A DNA stretch of 64,000 bases from Blastocystis hominis. Its lineage: Eukaryota; Sar; Bigyra; Opalinata; Blastocystidae. The DNA lies in NCBI RefSeq assembly GCF_000151665.1, contig NW_013171868.1, forward strand, positions 565,155 to 629,154. Direction: 5' to 3'. Under the pieces are notes generated by a model. The model saw only the letters and a list, made by a program, of their open reading frames with translations, had not been told where the DNA came from and ran no database searches. The position numbers were made by a program, and so were the translations under genes. Within the stretch, counting starts at the first letter, position 1; the number at the start of each line of letters is the position of its first letter. This document shows positions 29,984 through 40,869 of this stretch, one piece after another.

Positions 29984-32950
29984 TTACAAATCTGTGTTCT
30001 CGTCAGAACAACCATTTACACTGCACATCCCTTCATCGTTCTCCGCTTCCTGTGTCTTTGCCGCCTCGCTTTGGTTCTCCGTGTTGGTTGCATTGGCAGA
30101 ATCAGGGGCACTGCTCGTTTCCGCTGTTTCCGTAGCGTTCTGGGCAGTTGTCTTCTTTTCAGCCTCTTCCTTTGCTCTCTTCTCAGCTTCCTCTTGCTCT
30201 TTGGCTTTCTTCTCGGCCTCTTCTTTCGCCTTCTTCTCGGCTTCTTCTTTCGCCTTTCGCTCCTCCTCCAACTTTCGGTTGTAATCGTCAATGCGGTTTT
30301 CCACGCGATTCATCGCCGTCTTCATATCCAGATATCGCTGCTTGTACTCCGAAGAGGGAGTCTCGTTCGTGGCCTCGTCCATTAACCAGTCCTCGTTCTC
30401 AGAGAGTAACTTGCCGATCTCTTCGCGCTCTTCTTGGGTAGAAAAGTTGACGAACTCCTCTTCCTCCAGTCGGCTCTGCGAATCGTAAATAAAAGCTTCG
30501 TGCTGGTTGATGATTCTCTGGCGCTCGCGATACTCATCGTCCCGTTTCTGAATACGGAGTAGTCTATTCGCATCAAAGAACTATTTCGCAGACCTACAAG
30601 TCTTTGCTTCGCTGGCGTTCCGCATCGGTCATTGGAAGAATCACCAGACGGTCGAGAAGCGAAGTGACACGCAGTGGGATCTTTCGAATCTTGCGCTTTG
30701 TTACCAGCACAATGTCCTTCTTGGGCTCCTTTTCGCCACTCGATTCATTCGCGCCTTCCTTGGCGAGCGGTTCATCCAAAGAGGTCTTTTCTGGTTCTGT
30801 TTCGGCATCCGCATCCGAATCGGAATCGCCCTCTGTGGGACTTTGCGTTTCTTTTTCTTTTTCTTTTTCTGTCTCTGTCTGCTTGGCTGCTGCATCCTCC
30901 TCCGATTGTTTGGCTGCTGCATCCTCCTCCGATTGTTTGGCTGCTGCATCCTCCTCCGATTGTTTGGCTGCTGCATCCTCCTCCGATTGTTTGGTTGCTG
31001 CATCCTCCTCCGCCTGCTTGGTTGCTGCATCCTCCTCCGCCTGCTTGGCTGCTGCATCCTCCTCCGCGACCTCCTTCTTTCCCTCGTCTCCCTGGTCAGA
31101 ACTCTTCAGCACATTCTTGGGCTTTGCCACCTCCACTTCTTCTTGGTACTCGTACCGAACTTTCAAGAACGCCTCCTTCAAGTACACGATTCCGCTCATA
31201 TCATTCAGGAAAACCAGCGTAGTATTCGGCTGACCCAGACGCTTCTCTCCAATCGACGCGATTCCGTCTGCAATTCCGGTGATGTTATACGTGGCGATCG
31301 GCGACCTACAAATCACTCGGCACGATCGACCGCCCACACTGCGTGCTCAGGGAGCTCTTCCATGTGCGAGTACGACAGATGCACCAGGAAGTCCTCATAC
31401 GCCGACACGGTGATCTTCCGCTGCGTCTTGTAATGGCTTCCGCGTGCGTACAGCGACTTCGACCGGCGCGTTCGCTTGTTCTTGAGCAGGAAATCGTGCT
31501 GCTGCTTCTCCGTCGCCGCATCCAAGACAGGCTCCTCGAGATCGACCCCTTCCTCCTCTTCGGCCGTTTCCTCTTCCTCCACTAGACCCGCTTCGGGCTG
31601 TTCTCGGTAGAGTTCCACATCGATCGAGAAGGGGCAGATGTCCGAGATTCCCACAAACCGAGGCTTGAAAGCTGTCGAGACGTTCGCAGCGCGGAACGCG
31701 GCGCCCAGAGCGACCGTTTCATCGCCGTTCAAGTGCATGTCCAGGATGTCTCGATTGAGTCCGTCGCGAAGCGCTTTCTGGAAGGAGGGAACGCGGATGC
31801 TTCCTCCGATCACTTCGATCGCCTGCAGATCGCTCTAGGGATCACACTTCCTTTCGCTCCTCCCTACCACGGAGAGCTTGGCGTCTCGCAACGCTTTCAG
31901 CGCGGGAGCCACGAGGCGCTCGGTGAACTGTGCGCTCTGCTCCTGTACAAATTGCTTGGTGGCGAGTGTTGAGAGGTCTCGCTCTTGGAAGAGCGTGCCT
32001 TCGTTCACTGGGAGCTTTTCGTTGACAGAGAGCATTTCTTTCATTCTCTCACCAAGAGCGCGAAGACGATACTCAGCCTTGCGATTTCCATGCACATCAA
32101 GGTGGTGCTGCTGGTAAAAGTCATCCGCAAACTTATCGGCAAGCGCTTGACTCAAGTAGGCTCCGCTCAAATTTTCGTCCCATGCCTTGCTCAGAATATC
32201 AAAGTAACGACGAGGAAGCTTCGTCTTTTTGTCGGTCTTGGTGAAGAACTCAGCGATCGCTACCTGGACAGAGCCCGCTCCCATATCGTAAAACATAACA
32301 CGGTGGGTTTTGTTCCCAAACTCCTTGTTTACGGAGTACTGCAGGGCTGCAGCCGTAGTTTCGTCGATCAGGGAGAGAACGTTCATTCCGATCAGCGAGG
32401 CAGTGTCCAGAATCGCCTGGCGTTCATGATAGGTGAAGTAGGTAGGAACGGTAACTACACAGTCCACGATCTTCTGTTCGTTATCAAATAGTTCTCCCAA
32501 ACTCCGAGCATAACCCAGAATCATCGCATTGATTTCTTCGGCGGTGAGGTACTCAACATCGTCAAATCCAACACCCTTTGGGAATTTTACAGACCAAGTG
32601 TTTCGTTCAGTGAGCTTGAACTCGTAGGGAAACTTGAGCTCTTTGAATTCCTCGGTCAACGTACTTTCGGGTCCTTGACCCAATAAACGCGCCATACGAA
32701 TAAAAACGTTATCCGGCTTTCTTGCTCCCGCACTCAAGGCATCATAACCATAAGTACGCGTATTCTCGTCAAAAATGATCGCGGAAGGAGTTTTTCTTTT
32801 ACTGCTCAAGTCGGTTACAATTTCAAAAGGAGAACCCGGACGAACAATGGCAATCTTCATATACTGTGTACCAAAGTCAATGCCCAAAATCGATGCGTTG
32901 ACCATTCCTAAAAGAATAAGGCACAAGAATTCAACTCGATTTCCTTTCAT
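29984..32950 (-). CDS. HYOU1: ER-lumenal Hsp70-family chaperone HYOU1/GRP170 (Lhs1)
   Basis: Introns 31835-31870, 31306-31337 and 30564-30597 (36, 32, 34 nt) leave 954 codons. The ATG at 32948-32950 is preferred over an upstream in-frame ATG because it opens directly on a signal peptide (MKGNRVEFLCLILLGMVNAS) followed by the nucleotide-binding domain start ILGIDFGTQYMKIA. Further Hsp70 motifs: VPTYFTYHERQAILDTA, LIDETTAAALQY and VIGGSIRVPSFQ. The substrate domain holds a long acidic insert with tandem A-A-K-Q-[SA]-E-E-D repeats, then a Lys/Glu-rich helical tail. The protein ends ENTDL, a plausible variant of the H/KDEL retrieval signal. It is convergent with UAP1, 25 nt apart. Confidence 0.92.
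30880..31070 (-). repeat. 27-bp coding tandem repeat in HYOU1
   Basis: About seven head-to-tail copies of a 27-bp unit encode [SA]-E-E-D-A-A-[AT]-K-Q. Neighbouring copies are nearly identical at DNA level, indicating recent expansion. Confidence 0.85.
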
Positions 32951-33465
32951 ATCATATAAAATTAATTTCCTAGTATTACTTTCGTAAACTGTCGAATGTT
33001 CTCGAAATACCAATGAGAAATGCAATGACAAAAATCGGACAGATTCTGTGAATCCGAATCCAGAAATCCGTACGATTTCCTGCAAACAATCAATTCTGTT
33101 TCATTTGTTGAGATCCAAATTAATATTATCTCGCAATATGACATGGAGTAGTAAACATAGTGAGACAACTATTCAATTTATTTAATACCAACTTTGAATA
33201 TGCACCCATTTGTGAGTTGCGCGTACAGTGATTTCTATTATTATCATAAATTATTGACCCTTAAACTACAAAAGTTCAGTGTCGACTTTTTGTTATTCTA
33301 TTAACTTTCCAGCGTACAAAGCCTAGTAAGGTCTGCATTCACTTGTCATTGTTTTTGTGTTCAATCTGGTGTGACTCCTCTAGGCATCCTCTTCTCCTAA
33401 ATAACTTATTTTCATTCATATCTATCTTTGGCGTTTCTTCTTGTAACGTTATTGTGTTGTAAACT
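32951..33465. other. Divergent intergenic region
   Basis: About 515 AT-rich bases between HYOU1 (minus) and the cyclin gene (plus). It must hold both promoters. No RNA gene or repeat seen. Confidence 0.5.
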
Positions 33466-34200
33466 ATGGAATCAATAGCAAAGCACAGTTTCGTTACGGT
33501 AATATCGTGTATTCTAGAGAGTGTTACGATACAGCAAGACAATGTTGCTTATCTTTGTTTTGTGAACACTAGTTCTCTGCGACTGCCGCAATCACACCGT
33601 TTACTGCGTTGTGTAAACCGAAAATTTCAATTCGTGATTACATTGAGCGGTACTAATTTTTGAAAAGAGTTATTGGCCAGAATACTCAAGTATTCGAACT
33701 GTAGCATTGAGTGTTTGGTTTTAGCGTTGATCTATATTGATCGACTGATTCAGAGTGGTAGTATACCCGTGAACTCTCTCACAATTCATCGCATTTTGAT
33801 AACAAGGTTGGTATTGTGATTTTATGTGATATGTATAGTATTCTGATCGCTATCAAATTTTTCGATGATACTTTCTGTACAAACAGTTACTACGCTCGAA
33901 TAGGAGGGATTCAAACGAAGGAAATTAACAATTTGGAAATGGAATTCTTAAAGGGAGTTAATTTCTCCCTTCTTGTATCTTGCGCAGACTACCACAAGTA
34001 CCACAACGAGCTCTATCTTCACGCTCGCAACGGTCTTTGTCCCCTTTGCTGTAGCATTCGGTGAGATATATGATGTAGACCGCAGCCCTCTTCCGTCTTT
34101 GTGCTATTCGGAGCACAGCAAGACGTTGACATACTCCTGGGAGAAGAGCGCGACGGATTCGCCTCGAAATATCGCCGATACCTACAGTCTTGATTTGTAG
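33466..34200 (+). CDS. PCL/PHO80-type cyclin
   Basis: Introns 33544-33572, 33650-33680 and 33807-33838 (29, 31, 32 nt) restore one frame from the ATG at 33466. It has the PCL/cyclin-P pattern: [50 protein letters not shown], then LTIHRILITSILIAIKFFDD and YYARIGGIQTKEINNLEMEFLKGVNFSLLV. Such cyclins partner Pho85/CDK5-class kinases in nutrient and polarity signalling. Reading straight on stops at 34064 (168 aa). A 22-nt intron near 34032-34053 would extend the frame to TAG at 34200 (206 aa) with coding-like sequence, which I favour weakly. Confidence 0.82.
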
Positions 34201-34334
34201 CACAACTCTGTATGCCATATGTGGAACGTGCGATCGATGGATTGGTGGATTGGTCAAGTGATTATGGTGTATTGGAGAGTGGGTGATAGTGAAGAATGGG
34301 ATGAGTTGGGGAATTGTTTGTCGAGAGGTTCAAG

Positions 34335-34450
34335 GAGTTGTAGAATAGAGAGTGTGTTTGAGAATGGAGAGTGCTTGGAGAGTGATTGGAGAGTGATTGG
34401 AGAGTGCTTGGAGAATGTGTTCGAGAATGGAGAATGTGTTCGAGAATAGA
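34335..34450. repeat. Short degenerate tandem repeat (GAGAGTGNTTG)n
   Basis: About ten copies of an 11-bp unit related to TTGGAGAGTGA, including TTGGAGAATG variants, in the non-coding gap between the cyclin and the eIF3j 3' end. Frames across it look like by-products of the repeat. Confidence 0.8.
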
Positions 34451-34647
34451 AAGTGCTTAGAGAATTGATTTGAAGTGATCTCAAGATTTATACGAAGGAT
34501 ATAAAGATCTATTAAGCGGTGCACTAAAGAATGAATGGATGCATTGGAAGATGATTCATAAAATCCATTGAACTCCCATATTACTTTATCAAGAAAGCAG
34601 TCGATCAGTCGTTCGTTCTACTCAGAGAACTTGTGTTTGTTTAGTGC

Positions 34648-34655
34648 AACCAACA
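34648..34655 (-). terminator. TGTTGGTT variant motif at the eIF3j 3' end
   Basis: One-mismatch copy of the TGTTTGTT motif, four bases past the T at 34660 that follows the last sense codon (Met). Confidence 0.55.
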
Positions 34656-34659
34656 CTCC

Positions 34660-35554
34660 ACATGAAGTCATCATCACCATAATCATCTCCCATTTCATTT
34701 ACCCAAGAATGGTCCGCATTCAGAGACTTGGGAAGCAACTTATTCTTCTTCTTTCCCTTCTTTGTTACTGCCTTCTCCTCCTTCTTTCGCTCTTCCTTCA
34801 TAACATTGCAAGTCGAAGACAATTTCTGGAAGTCGTCACTGTTCAGGTTCCCTCCGCACATACGGATGGCACACTGCAAGAACTCCAGCGTCAAGGTCGT
34901 GTTGCCCAGGTCCATCATCTTTTTCCCCAGCTTATTCGCAAGCTGTTGATAGTCTACCAAGGTTTCTAACTTAATCATGTTTAATCCCTTTTCCGTGTCG
35001 CTAATGAAGGCTATGCATTAAAAAGCTTGAACCTCTCAAATACCATCGTCGGCCTTGCCTCCAAACATTTCATCCAAAATTTTAGCATCTGCATTCTCTG
35101 CAAGTTGGCGGAGACGCTCCTTCTCGGCCACGGGATCATCAAGGGGCGTGTCTCTCTAGCCATGAAATAATAAGACAAACAATACCACAGCCTGCTGAAC
35201 TCCTCGATTTTCGTTGTAAGGCTTTGGCTATACTATCAGCACCAACCAAGCTGCATCCTACTGCGGTCTTAGAAGAACTCTTGGCCTTCATGCGGTCCTC
35301 TACGCGAATCTTCTCTTCTTCAGTCACCTTTCCTTCACCATGGCATATGGGACAGTATACGTTAAAGAAATAACACAAAATCAATCTAAAAGGATATCTC
35401 CACACGTTTATCAATAACAGCTTGGGAATCAAAGAGGGTTTCATCATCGTCCCAGTTCCCTTCCAGTTCCTGACTATCCATCCCAGCTTCCCAGTCATCT
35501 TCAACTTCAGCTTCTAAGCCATCACTCCGCTCTACTAACCCCACCCCAAGACAT
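34660..35554 (-). CDS. EIF3J: Translation initiation factor eIF3 subunit J, no encoded stop
   Basis: Substoichiometric eIF3 subunit in the 40S decoding centre. From the ATG at 35552-35554, introns 35514-35544, 35228-35261, 35156-35185 and 35011-35043 (31, 34, 30, 33 nt) are clear; one more event near 35.4 kb (about 67-76 nt removed) is unresolved. Landmarks are the acidic start (MSWEAEVEDDWEAG...NWDDDE), the helical block TPLDDPVAEKERLRQLAENADAKILDEMFGG, TLVDYQQLANKLGKKM, the Lys run KKGKKKN and the terminus YGDDDFM, exactly where animal eIF3j ends (DFM). The next base is T followed by GGAGTGTTGGTT; poly(A) addition after it would give UAA. Confidence 0.88.
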
Positions 35555-35586
35555 TACTACCAAAACTCGCCTTAGTAGATAAAAAT

Positions 35587-37206
35587 ATGGGTGAACAACA
35601 GAGTACAATAAGACGACCAAATAGGGAATTTGGGATTATTCGCGGCCTTTTTGATTTTGAGTATTCGAATAGGTTTTACATATAACGACGTCCCTGGGAG
35701 TCTTATATTGATATTTATGCATTCACAGTCATTTCGAGCGACAATGAATATTCCTCTCAGTGCTTCCCAGGCAGATTACATGGGTGTGATTTCTGTTACT
35801 TATTTTAGTGTCAGATGATCTTACTCAGATGGAACAGAACTTGGCTCAAACCTACAAGGACAATATGACACTCGTCACTCAGTCACTTGAGCAATACAAG
35901 AACGAAATGGCAATTTTTCAGAAGAAGTATGACATGTTGCGCGACGACTATCAATATAATTTGGAAGTAATTAAGGAGCGAGATGAGGAACTGAAGAAGT
36001 ATGATACGTATGTAGCGAACCTCAGAGAGGTAGCTGTTTTTTGAAAGTGAATCATAAGTAGAGAATGAACCAGATGAAGCGAAACGAAAAAGCATATGCG
36101 GAACAAATCCAAACGCTCAATCAAGTACAATCTGAAAAAGTATAAGACGATGTAGCAAGTTGGGAACGCATCTTCGCGCATCACCGAACTCCAGTCAGCA
36201 CTGAATAAATCGGATTTAGCAGTGCGTTTTGTTGTTCACTTGTCATAAAAAGGCAAAGCAAAAGGAAAGAGAGTACCAATCCTCTCTGGCCGAGCTGCAG
36301 CAGCAACTCGAACTCTTACGCCGTCAGAACGAAACGATTCGATCCAACGTGGATTTGGAGTCATCTCCCTATTTCTTTTTGACAGCTAGAGTGCAGAAGC
36401 GGCTGCAAACTGAAACAGTCCATCTACAAGAAGAGATCCATCGTCGTGATCTTCGTCTTCGCGAGTACATCCTCTTCGTCCTTTGCCAAACAGATCCGAG
36501 TCTCGCATTCAGCAGCTCCAGTCGCAGTTTTCGCAATCCCAGGCAGCGCGCGAGTCTGCTCTATCCCAGTCACGCCATCTCCAAAGCTTAATCGAAGAGT
36601 TTGAATGGATAGCAGCGCCTCCCCTTCTAGACAGAAACGATCCCAAGTGGCTCTGCAACAGCAACTGCAAGACATGACAATGCGATGTCGAGTTTGTGAG
36701 GGACTTTCTTTCTATGGGATAGAGCGCGGAGCAGCAGTGCAAGTCCTATCAGGACACAATGGAGGGACTTCGAAGTCAGTTTCAGCAGCAGCAAGCTTCC
36801 TATACGAAGCAGATCAATGAGTTGATTGAGCAGTTCGTGTGTGAGGGAGGAGGGTAAGACGTAGTCAGAAAGAAGAGATGAAGAAGCAAGCGGAGGCATA
36901 TGAGCAGCAGGCGAACGGGCTTCGTCAGCAAGTGGATCTGGTGAATCAGAGGGAGAAACAGCGCGTGGCTGCGATCAAAGCGCGTGTAGGTTTGCAAGCC
37001 AGTGCTTTGAGTTATAGATGGCTCATGCGCAGAACGATTTGCGTACGTTGACGCAGACGTTGCGCATTCCCAGTCCTGTAAAGACTGATAAGGTGCATGA
37101 TGTGCAGTTTGGAGTAAGACAACCTGCCTCTTCTCCCTCAGCGCCGTCAGGAGGGTATGGACAGTATGCTCCGTCTATGCCTTCGGAGGGCCAGTTCAAC
37201 CTTTGA
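35587..37206 (+). CDS. Long coiled-coil protein
   Basis: Starts at the ATG at 35587 (MGEQQSTIRRPNREFG), 32 nt from the divergent eIF3j start. One clear intron is 35784-35814 (31 nt); others of similar size break the frame around 35.65, 36.03, 36.13, 36.22, 36.38, 36.57, 36.7, 36.85 and 37.0 kb and were not all placed. The product is heptad-rich (LTQMEQNLAQTYKDNMTLVTQSLEQYKNEM; YQYNLEVIKERDEELKKYDTYVANLRE) and ends with a Ser/Pro/Gly tail (PSMPSEGQFNL). The block resembles coiled-coil proteins of centrosomes or cilia, but no family can be assigned by eye. Confidence 0.65.
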
Positions 37207-37238
37207 TCTTCTTTCTAGTTTTGTACATTATTCAAGTT

Positions 37239-37246
37239 TGTTTGTT
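37239..37246 (+). terminator. TGTTTGTT motif after the coiled-coil gene
   Basis: Exact motif 33 nt past the TGA at 37204-37206. Confidence 0.55.
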
Positions 37247-37768
37247 GCGATATGAGTTGAAGTTGTTTTTCTGCTATTTATTTAGGATGCTATTTCATTA
37301 TAATTATTATTATATAGGATAGATAGAAGGAAGGATGATTGGTTATATTTAGTTAGAGGTAATGAATTGTTTGGAACTAGTAGTGAATTGAATGAGAGTA
37401 TTAGAATGATAAGAGTATGCTTTTTAACTATTATACAACACCAAATTACACTAAAATGACATTTAACTAACCTATAATTTGAATCCACATAGGATCGGTT
37501 TCTCAATATGATTCATCGGAATATCTAACGAATGTAAGACATAAAGAACATCGTAGTTGTATAGTCGGGTTAGCAATGTCTGCTGTAGTTCCTTATGACT
37601 AAAAACTCCAAAATCACAATAATACAGGAGTCGTCCCATTTGTTTAACGGGAATAAAAGCATTTATTCTATATCAATCACACCGTGGTTATTTGGACTAT
37701 TTTAGTGGTGGTATTATTTTTTTCTGGTACGAATATTCCATCGGACTAACCAATAGGACACTATTCTA
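37247..37768. other. AT-rich intergenic region
   Basis: About 520 bases between two plus-strand genes with no frame, RNA gene or repeat I can support. Confidence 0.5.
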
Positions 37769-40331
37769 ATGTCAAATTTACCAGGAAGTAGGGGAAATCG
37801 GGGTTACTGAGTAATTAGATCCAGGTTTTATTAATCTAGCTCCCTCAGGTGGTCAAGTTACTCCAGGGCCTTACTTCACCCCATTCCCTTCATATTTATT
37901 GGTGAATAGCTATGGTCAACCTTATGTTGCACCACAGGTAGCTATGTCCCCTCCAGTCAACGGCTTCCCACCTGCTTCTGCAAATATGCCACCGAAACAA
38001 GTACAAAAGGAAAACCCTTGTAAGTTTTGGTCGTAGTGTTTTTATATGATTAGGGAAAAATAGAAATATTGCTGAGATCAGAGATTTCGTCCCTCCTAGT
38101 GGCGGCGATCAGTTCCAGCCTCAGCCCCAGGCTCAGGCTCAGGCTCAGGCTCCGGCTCAACCCCAGTTCCAACCTCAACCGAAGCCTCAGTCCCAGCCTC
38201 AGTCCCAGCCTCTGCCTCAAGTTCCGTATCAACCAAAGTCGCAACTCCAATCCAAGCCTCAAGTTCCGTATCAACCAAAGTCACAGCTACAATCCAAGCC
38301 TCAACCTCCAACTCAATCCAATCCTCAACCTCCAACTCAAACTCAATCCAAGCCTCCAACTCAAACTCAATCCAAGCCTCCAACTCAAACTCAATCCAAG
38401 CCTCCAACTCAACCAAAGCCTCAACCTCCAACTCAAACTCAATCCAAGCCTCCAACTCAACCAAAGCCTCAACCTCAACCTCAACCAAAGCCTCAACCTC
38501 AACCTCAACCTCAACCGCAACCGCAACCGCAACCTCAATCCAAGCCTCAACCGCAACCTGTAGTGGTCAGTTCGAAGGCTGAGGACGAAATCAATTTTGT
38601 TTCTTATCATCAAAATTGCATCTACTCCCCAGATGAAATCCGGTTGATTGGTAGCTCGGTACGAGAAGAGAGAAAAGGAGAATACGAGAGAATCTACAAA
38701 GAGATGAGGGAGAGCAACGAGCCGGATGCGGAGAAATATGAGACCATGGTCCATACTTACTCTTGGATTATCTCAAGAATCGATGTAGCTTTTTCCATGT
38801 TCCTTACCTTACCTGTAGGCTCAAACTGCACATGGCTTGCTCGGCGAGTTCCAGGCCAATTTGAATAAGTTGACTCTTGAGAACTTTAACCAGATCTATG
38901 TGAAGATGACAGCTCACAATCCTACTACGCTGGAGGAATATCGGAGCATTATCGATCTCATTTACAAGAAGGCCATCATGGAGCCTCATTTCGCTCCGAT
39001 GTATGCTCGTCTGTGTCGCAAGCTCCACAAACATTACCCTTCGATCATAGAAAAGATTATTGTTCCTGCAGGTGATAAGGGTCACTATATCTGCTATGAA
39101 GCTGGATCCGATAAACCACTCTGCAAGGAGCATGCTACCAAGGAGGAAGCGCTTCAGGATACCAAGAAGCGCCTGTCCGTTCGCAAGATCCTCGCTGAGA
39201 AGTGCCAGCAGGAGATGGAGTCTGAGGGCAAGACTGTGGAATTGGAGAAGCAGCGACTGGAGATCAAAGCCAAGCTGCGTGGAGAGAGTGACAACAAGCT
39301 TCTGTCAGAGTTCACCGAGATTGAGTTCCAGATCAACACGATTCGTCGTCACACATTCGGAAATATCCAGTTTATCGGAGAGCTGTTTAACTGTGGTCTT
39401 CTGCGCAAGCCCGATGTGATTAAGGCCTGCTTCGACCATCTCATCACGCCTCCCGAAAACGCGGACGAAGAGAAAACGGAAGCTCTCTGCAAACTGCTGC
39501 ATACGGTGGGAGAGACTATGTACAACAACGCGGTATTCTCGCCGCTCCTGCAGGAAGCAGTGGAGAAGATCGAGCCGCTCGCCAATACAAAGACTATTAC
39601 AATGCGTGTCCGATTTGCTGTTCGTGATCTCATTGATTTGGCCCAGAATATGTGGAAGTCGGACCAGAAGGACAAGCTCGAGAAGCTGAGTAACATGCGT
39701 ATGGAGCAGACGATCAAGAAGCTCCAGAGTATTCTAGAGTAGGTGTGTGTGTGACCAATCTGACGCGTAGTACATTGAAGAACCGCTCTGGCAAACCAGG
39801 ACCGCACTCCTATGGCAAGCCTCCTGTGCCTGTTACTCCCATTGTGTCCGAGCCTCCGGCTGTGCAGATGATAAAGCAGGACGACTATGATAAGGTGGGG
39901 CAGATCGGATTGTGACTTATGCGTAGTATATCAACTCCATCACATCGGGATTGAAGGAATCCAGAATCTCGCATGATCTGGAGGACTTCTGGTACTATTT
40001 GGAGACAAAGCGAGAAGATACCAAGGGCACAAACTCTTTGGTCATGGGCTGCATGGTTCTGTACTGCTGCGAGCAAACCATTCCAGGAAAGCCTGAACTA
40101 CAGGAAATGCTCAAGTGCTTCGATTTCTGCCTGAAGGAGAACAAGGTTAAGGTGGATGATGTGTATAAAGGCATTGTATCGTCTCTCCACATTATGGACA
40201 TGATGGACACTCCGAAGCGCTATGAGGTGGCGAAGGTTATCATCAATCATCTTATTGAGAAGGAGTTTATCTCAGAGGAGGTACTGAAGAAGAAGTTGAG
40301 CGAGGTTCCAAGTGGTTTGAACTTGGACTGA
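37769..40331 (+). CDS. Translation initiation factor eIF4G-like scaffold
   Basis: Cap-complex scaffold binding eIF4A and probably eIF4E. Introns 37788-37818, 38033-38063, 38785-38818, 39739-39770 and 39895-39926 (31, 31, 34, 32, 32 nt) leave exactly 800 codons. The N-terminus is Pro-rich. Residues about 95-245 are a Gln/Pro repeat (P-Q-x-P-T-Q). The MIF4G domain follows (LNKLTLENFNQIYVKM; IDLIYKKAIMEPHFAPMYARLCRKL; FGNIQFIGELFNCGLL; MRVRFAVRDLIDLAQNMW). A C-terminal helical domain (INSITSGLKESRISHDLEDFWYYLE...) is MA3-like. A CIYSPDEIRLIG stretch before MIF4G may be a degenerate eIF4E-binding site. TGTTTGTT follows at 40361. Confidence 0.92.
38112..38562 (+). repeat. Gln/Pro-coding repeat tract in eIF4G
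   Basis: Repeated CCTCAA/CCAACTCAAACTCAATCCAAG hexamer- and 21-mer-type units encode about 150 residues of P-Q and P-P-T-Q-T-Q-S-K. The tract stays in frame and looks slippage-prone. Confidence 0.85.
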
Positions 40332-40360
40332 GCTGTGCAGAGTATCTGGGATGCAATGCG

Positions 40361-40368
40361 TGTTTGTT
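40361..40368 (+). terminator. TGTTTGTT motif after eIF4G
   Basis: Exact motif 29 nt past the TGA at 40329-40331. Confidence 0.6.
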
Positions 40369-40383
40369 GGAGTAAATAGTATG

Positions 40384-40483
40384 GTGGTAGTGGTAGAGGT
40401 TGTAACAGTAATGGTGGTGAAAGGGATAGAGGTTGTAACAGTAATGGTGGTGAAAGGGATAGAGGTTGTAACAGTAATGGTGG
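40384..40483. repeat. 33-bp tandem repeat
   Basis: Nearly three copies of a 33-bp unit (GAGGTTGTAACAGTAATGGT plus GGTGAAAGGGATA), almost identical, in the non-coding gap after eIF4G. Confidence 0.85.
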
Positions 40484-40660
40484 AATAACACTTCCTGTTA
40501 CAAGAAGACAAAAACAATTAACAAAACTATAATATTCCACATGCTTCTGCTATAGCTATCAAAATATATCACCAAATGAGAATTCATTTTGCTCATCATA
40601 TTAACTCTCTCCCATTTCAGATAATTATTTTATAGGTATATCTACTGCTCCTCTCACAGA

Positions 40661-40731
40661 GCAATAGTAGTCAAGTGGTAAGATAGGTCCCTGCCACGGA
40701 TCAGGCCCGGGTTCGATTCCCGGCTATTGCA
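40661..40731 (+). tRNA. tRNA-Gly (GCC)
   Basis: 71 nt. Acceptor GCAATAG/CTATTGC, D arm TAGTCAAGTGGTAAGATA, anticodon stem GGTCC/GGATC with loop CTGCCAC (anticodon GCC), T arm CCGGG-TTCGATT-CCCGG, discriminator A. A T-rich run (about 40745-40755) lies shortly downstream. Confidence 0.94.
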
Positions 40732-40869
40732 TTTCCTCTTTTCCTGTTTTTTTTTAAAAAAAACTATTTTCCTTTATTTCAATGTTAATTAGCTTCACTT
40801 CCCTGCGGATGCCCTCTAACCCGTCCTTTTCAAATGGTATTTCACTTTTGTCCAAACAAACCCAGCCAA

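Noticed and set aside
30148-31433. Plus-strand Ser/Cys/Leu repeats opposite HYOU1
   Set aside because: Antisense reading of the 27-bp coding repeat; no signal or membrane logic beyond composition.
34254-34524. Frames over the 11-bp repeat after the cyclin gene
   Set aside because: Open only because the repeat lacks stops; no start context or homology.
38069-38563. Leu/Asn/Ser/Arg repeat frame in the eIF4G gene
   Set aside because: Wrong frame of the Gln/Pro tract; only the Gln/Pro frame joins the flanking eIF4G exons.
40384-40483. 33-bp repeat considered as a CRISPR-like array
   Set aside because: Units are directly tandem without unique spacers, and the genome is eukaryotic.
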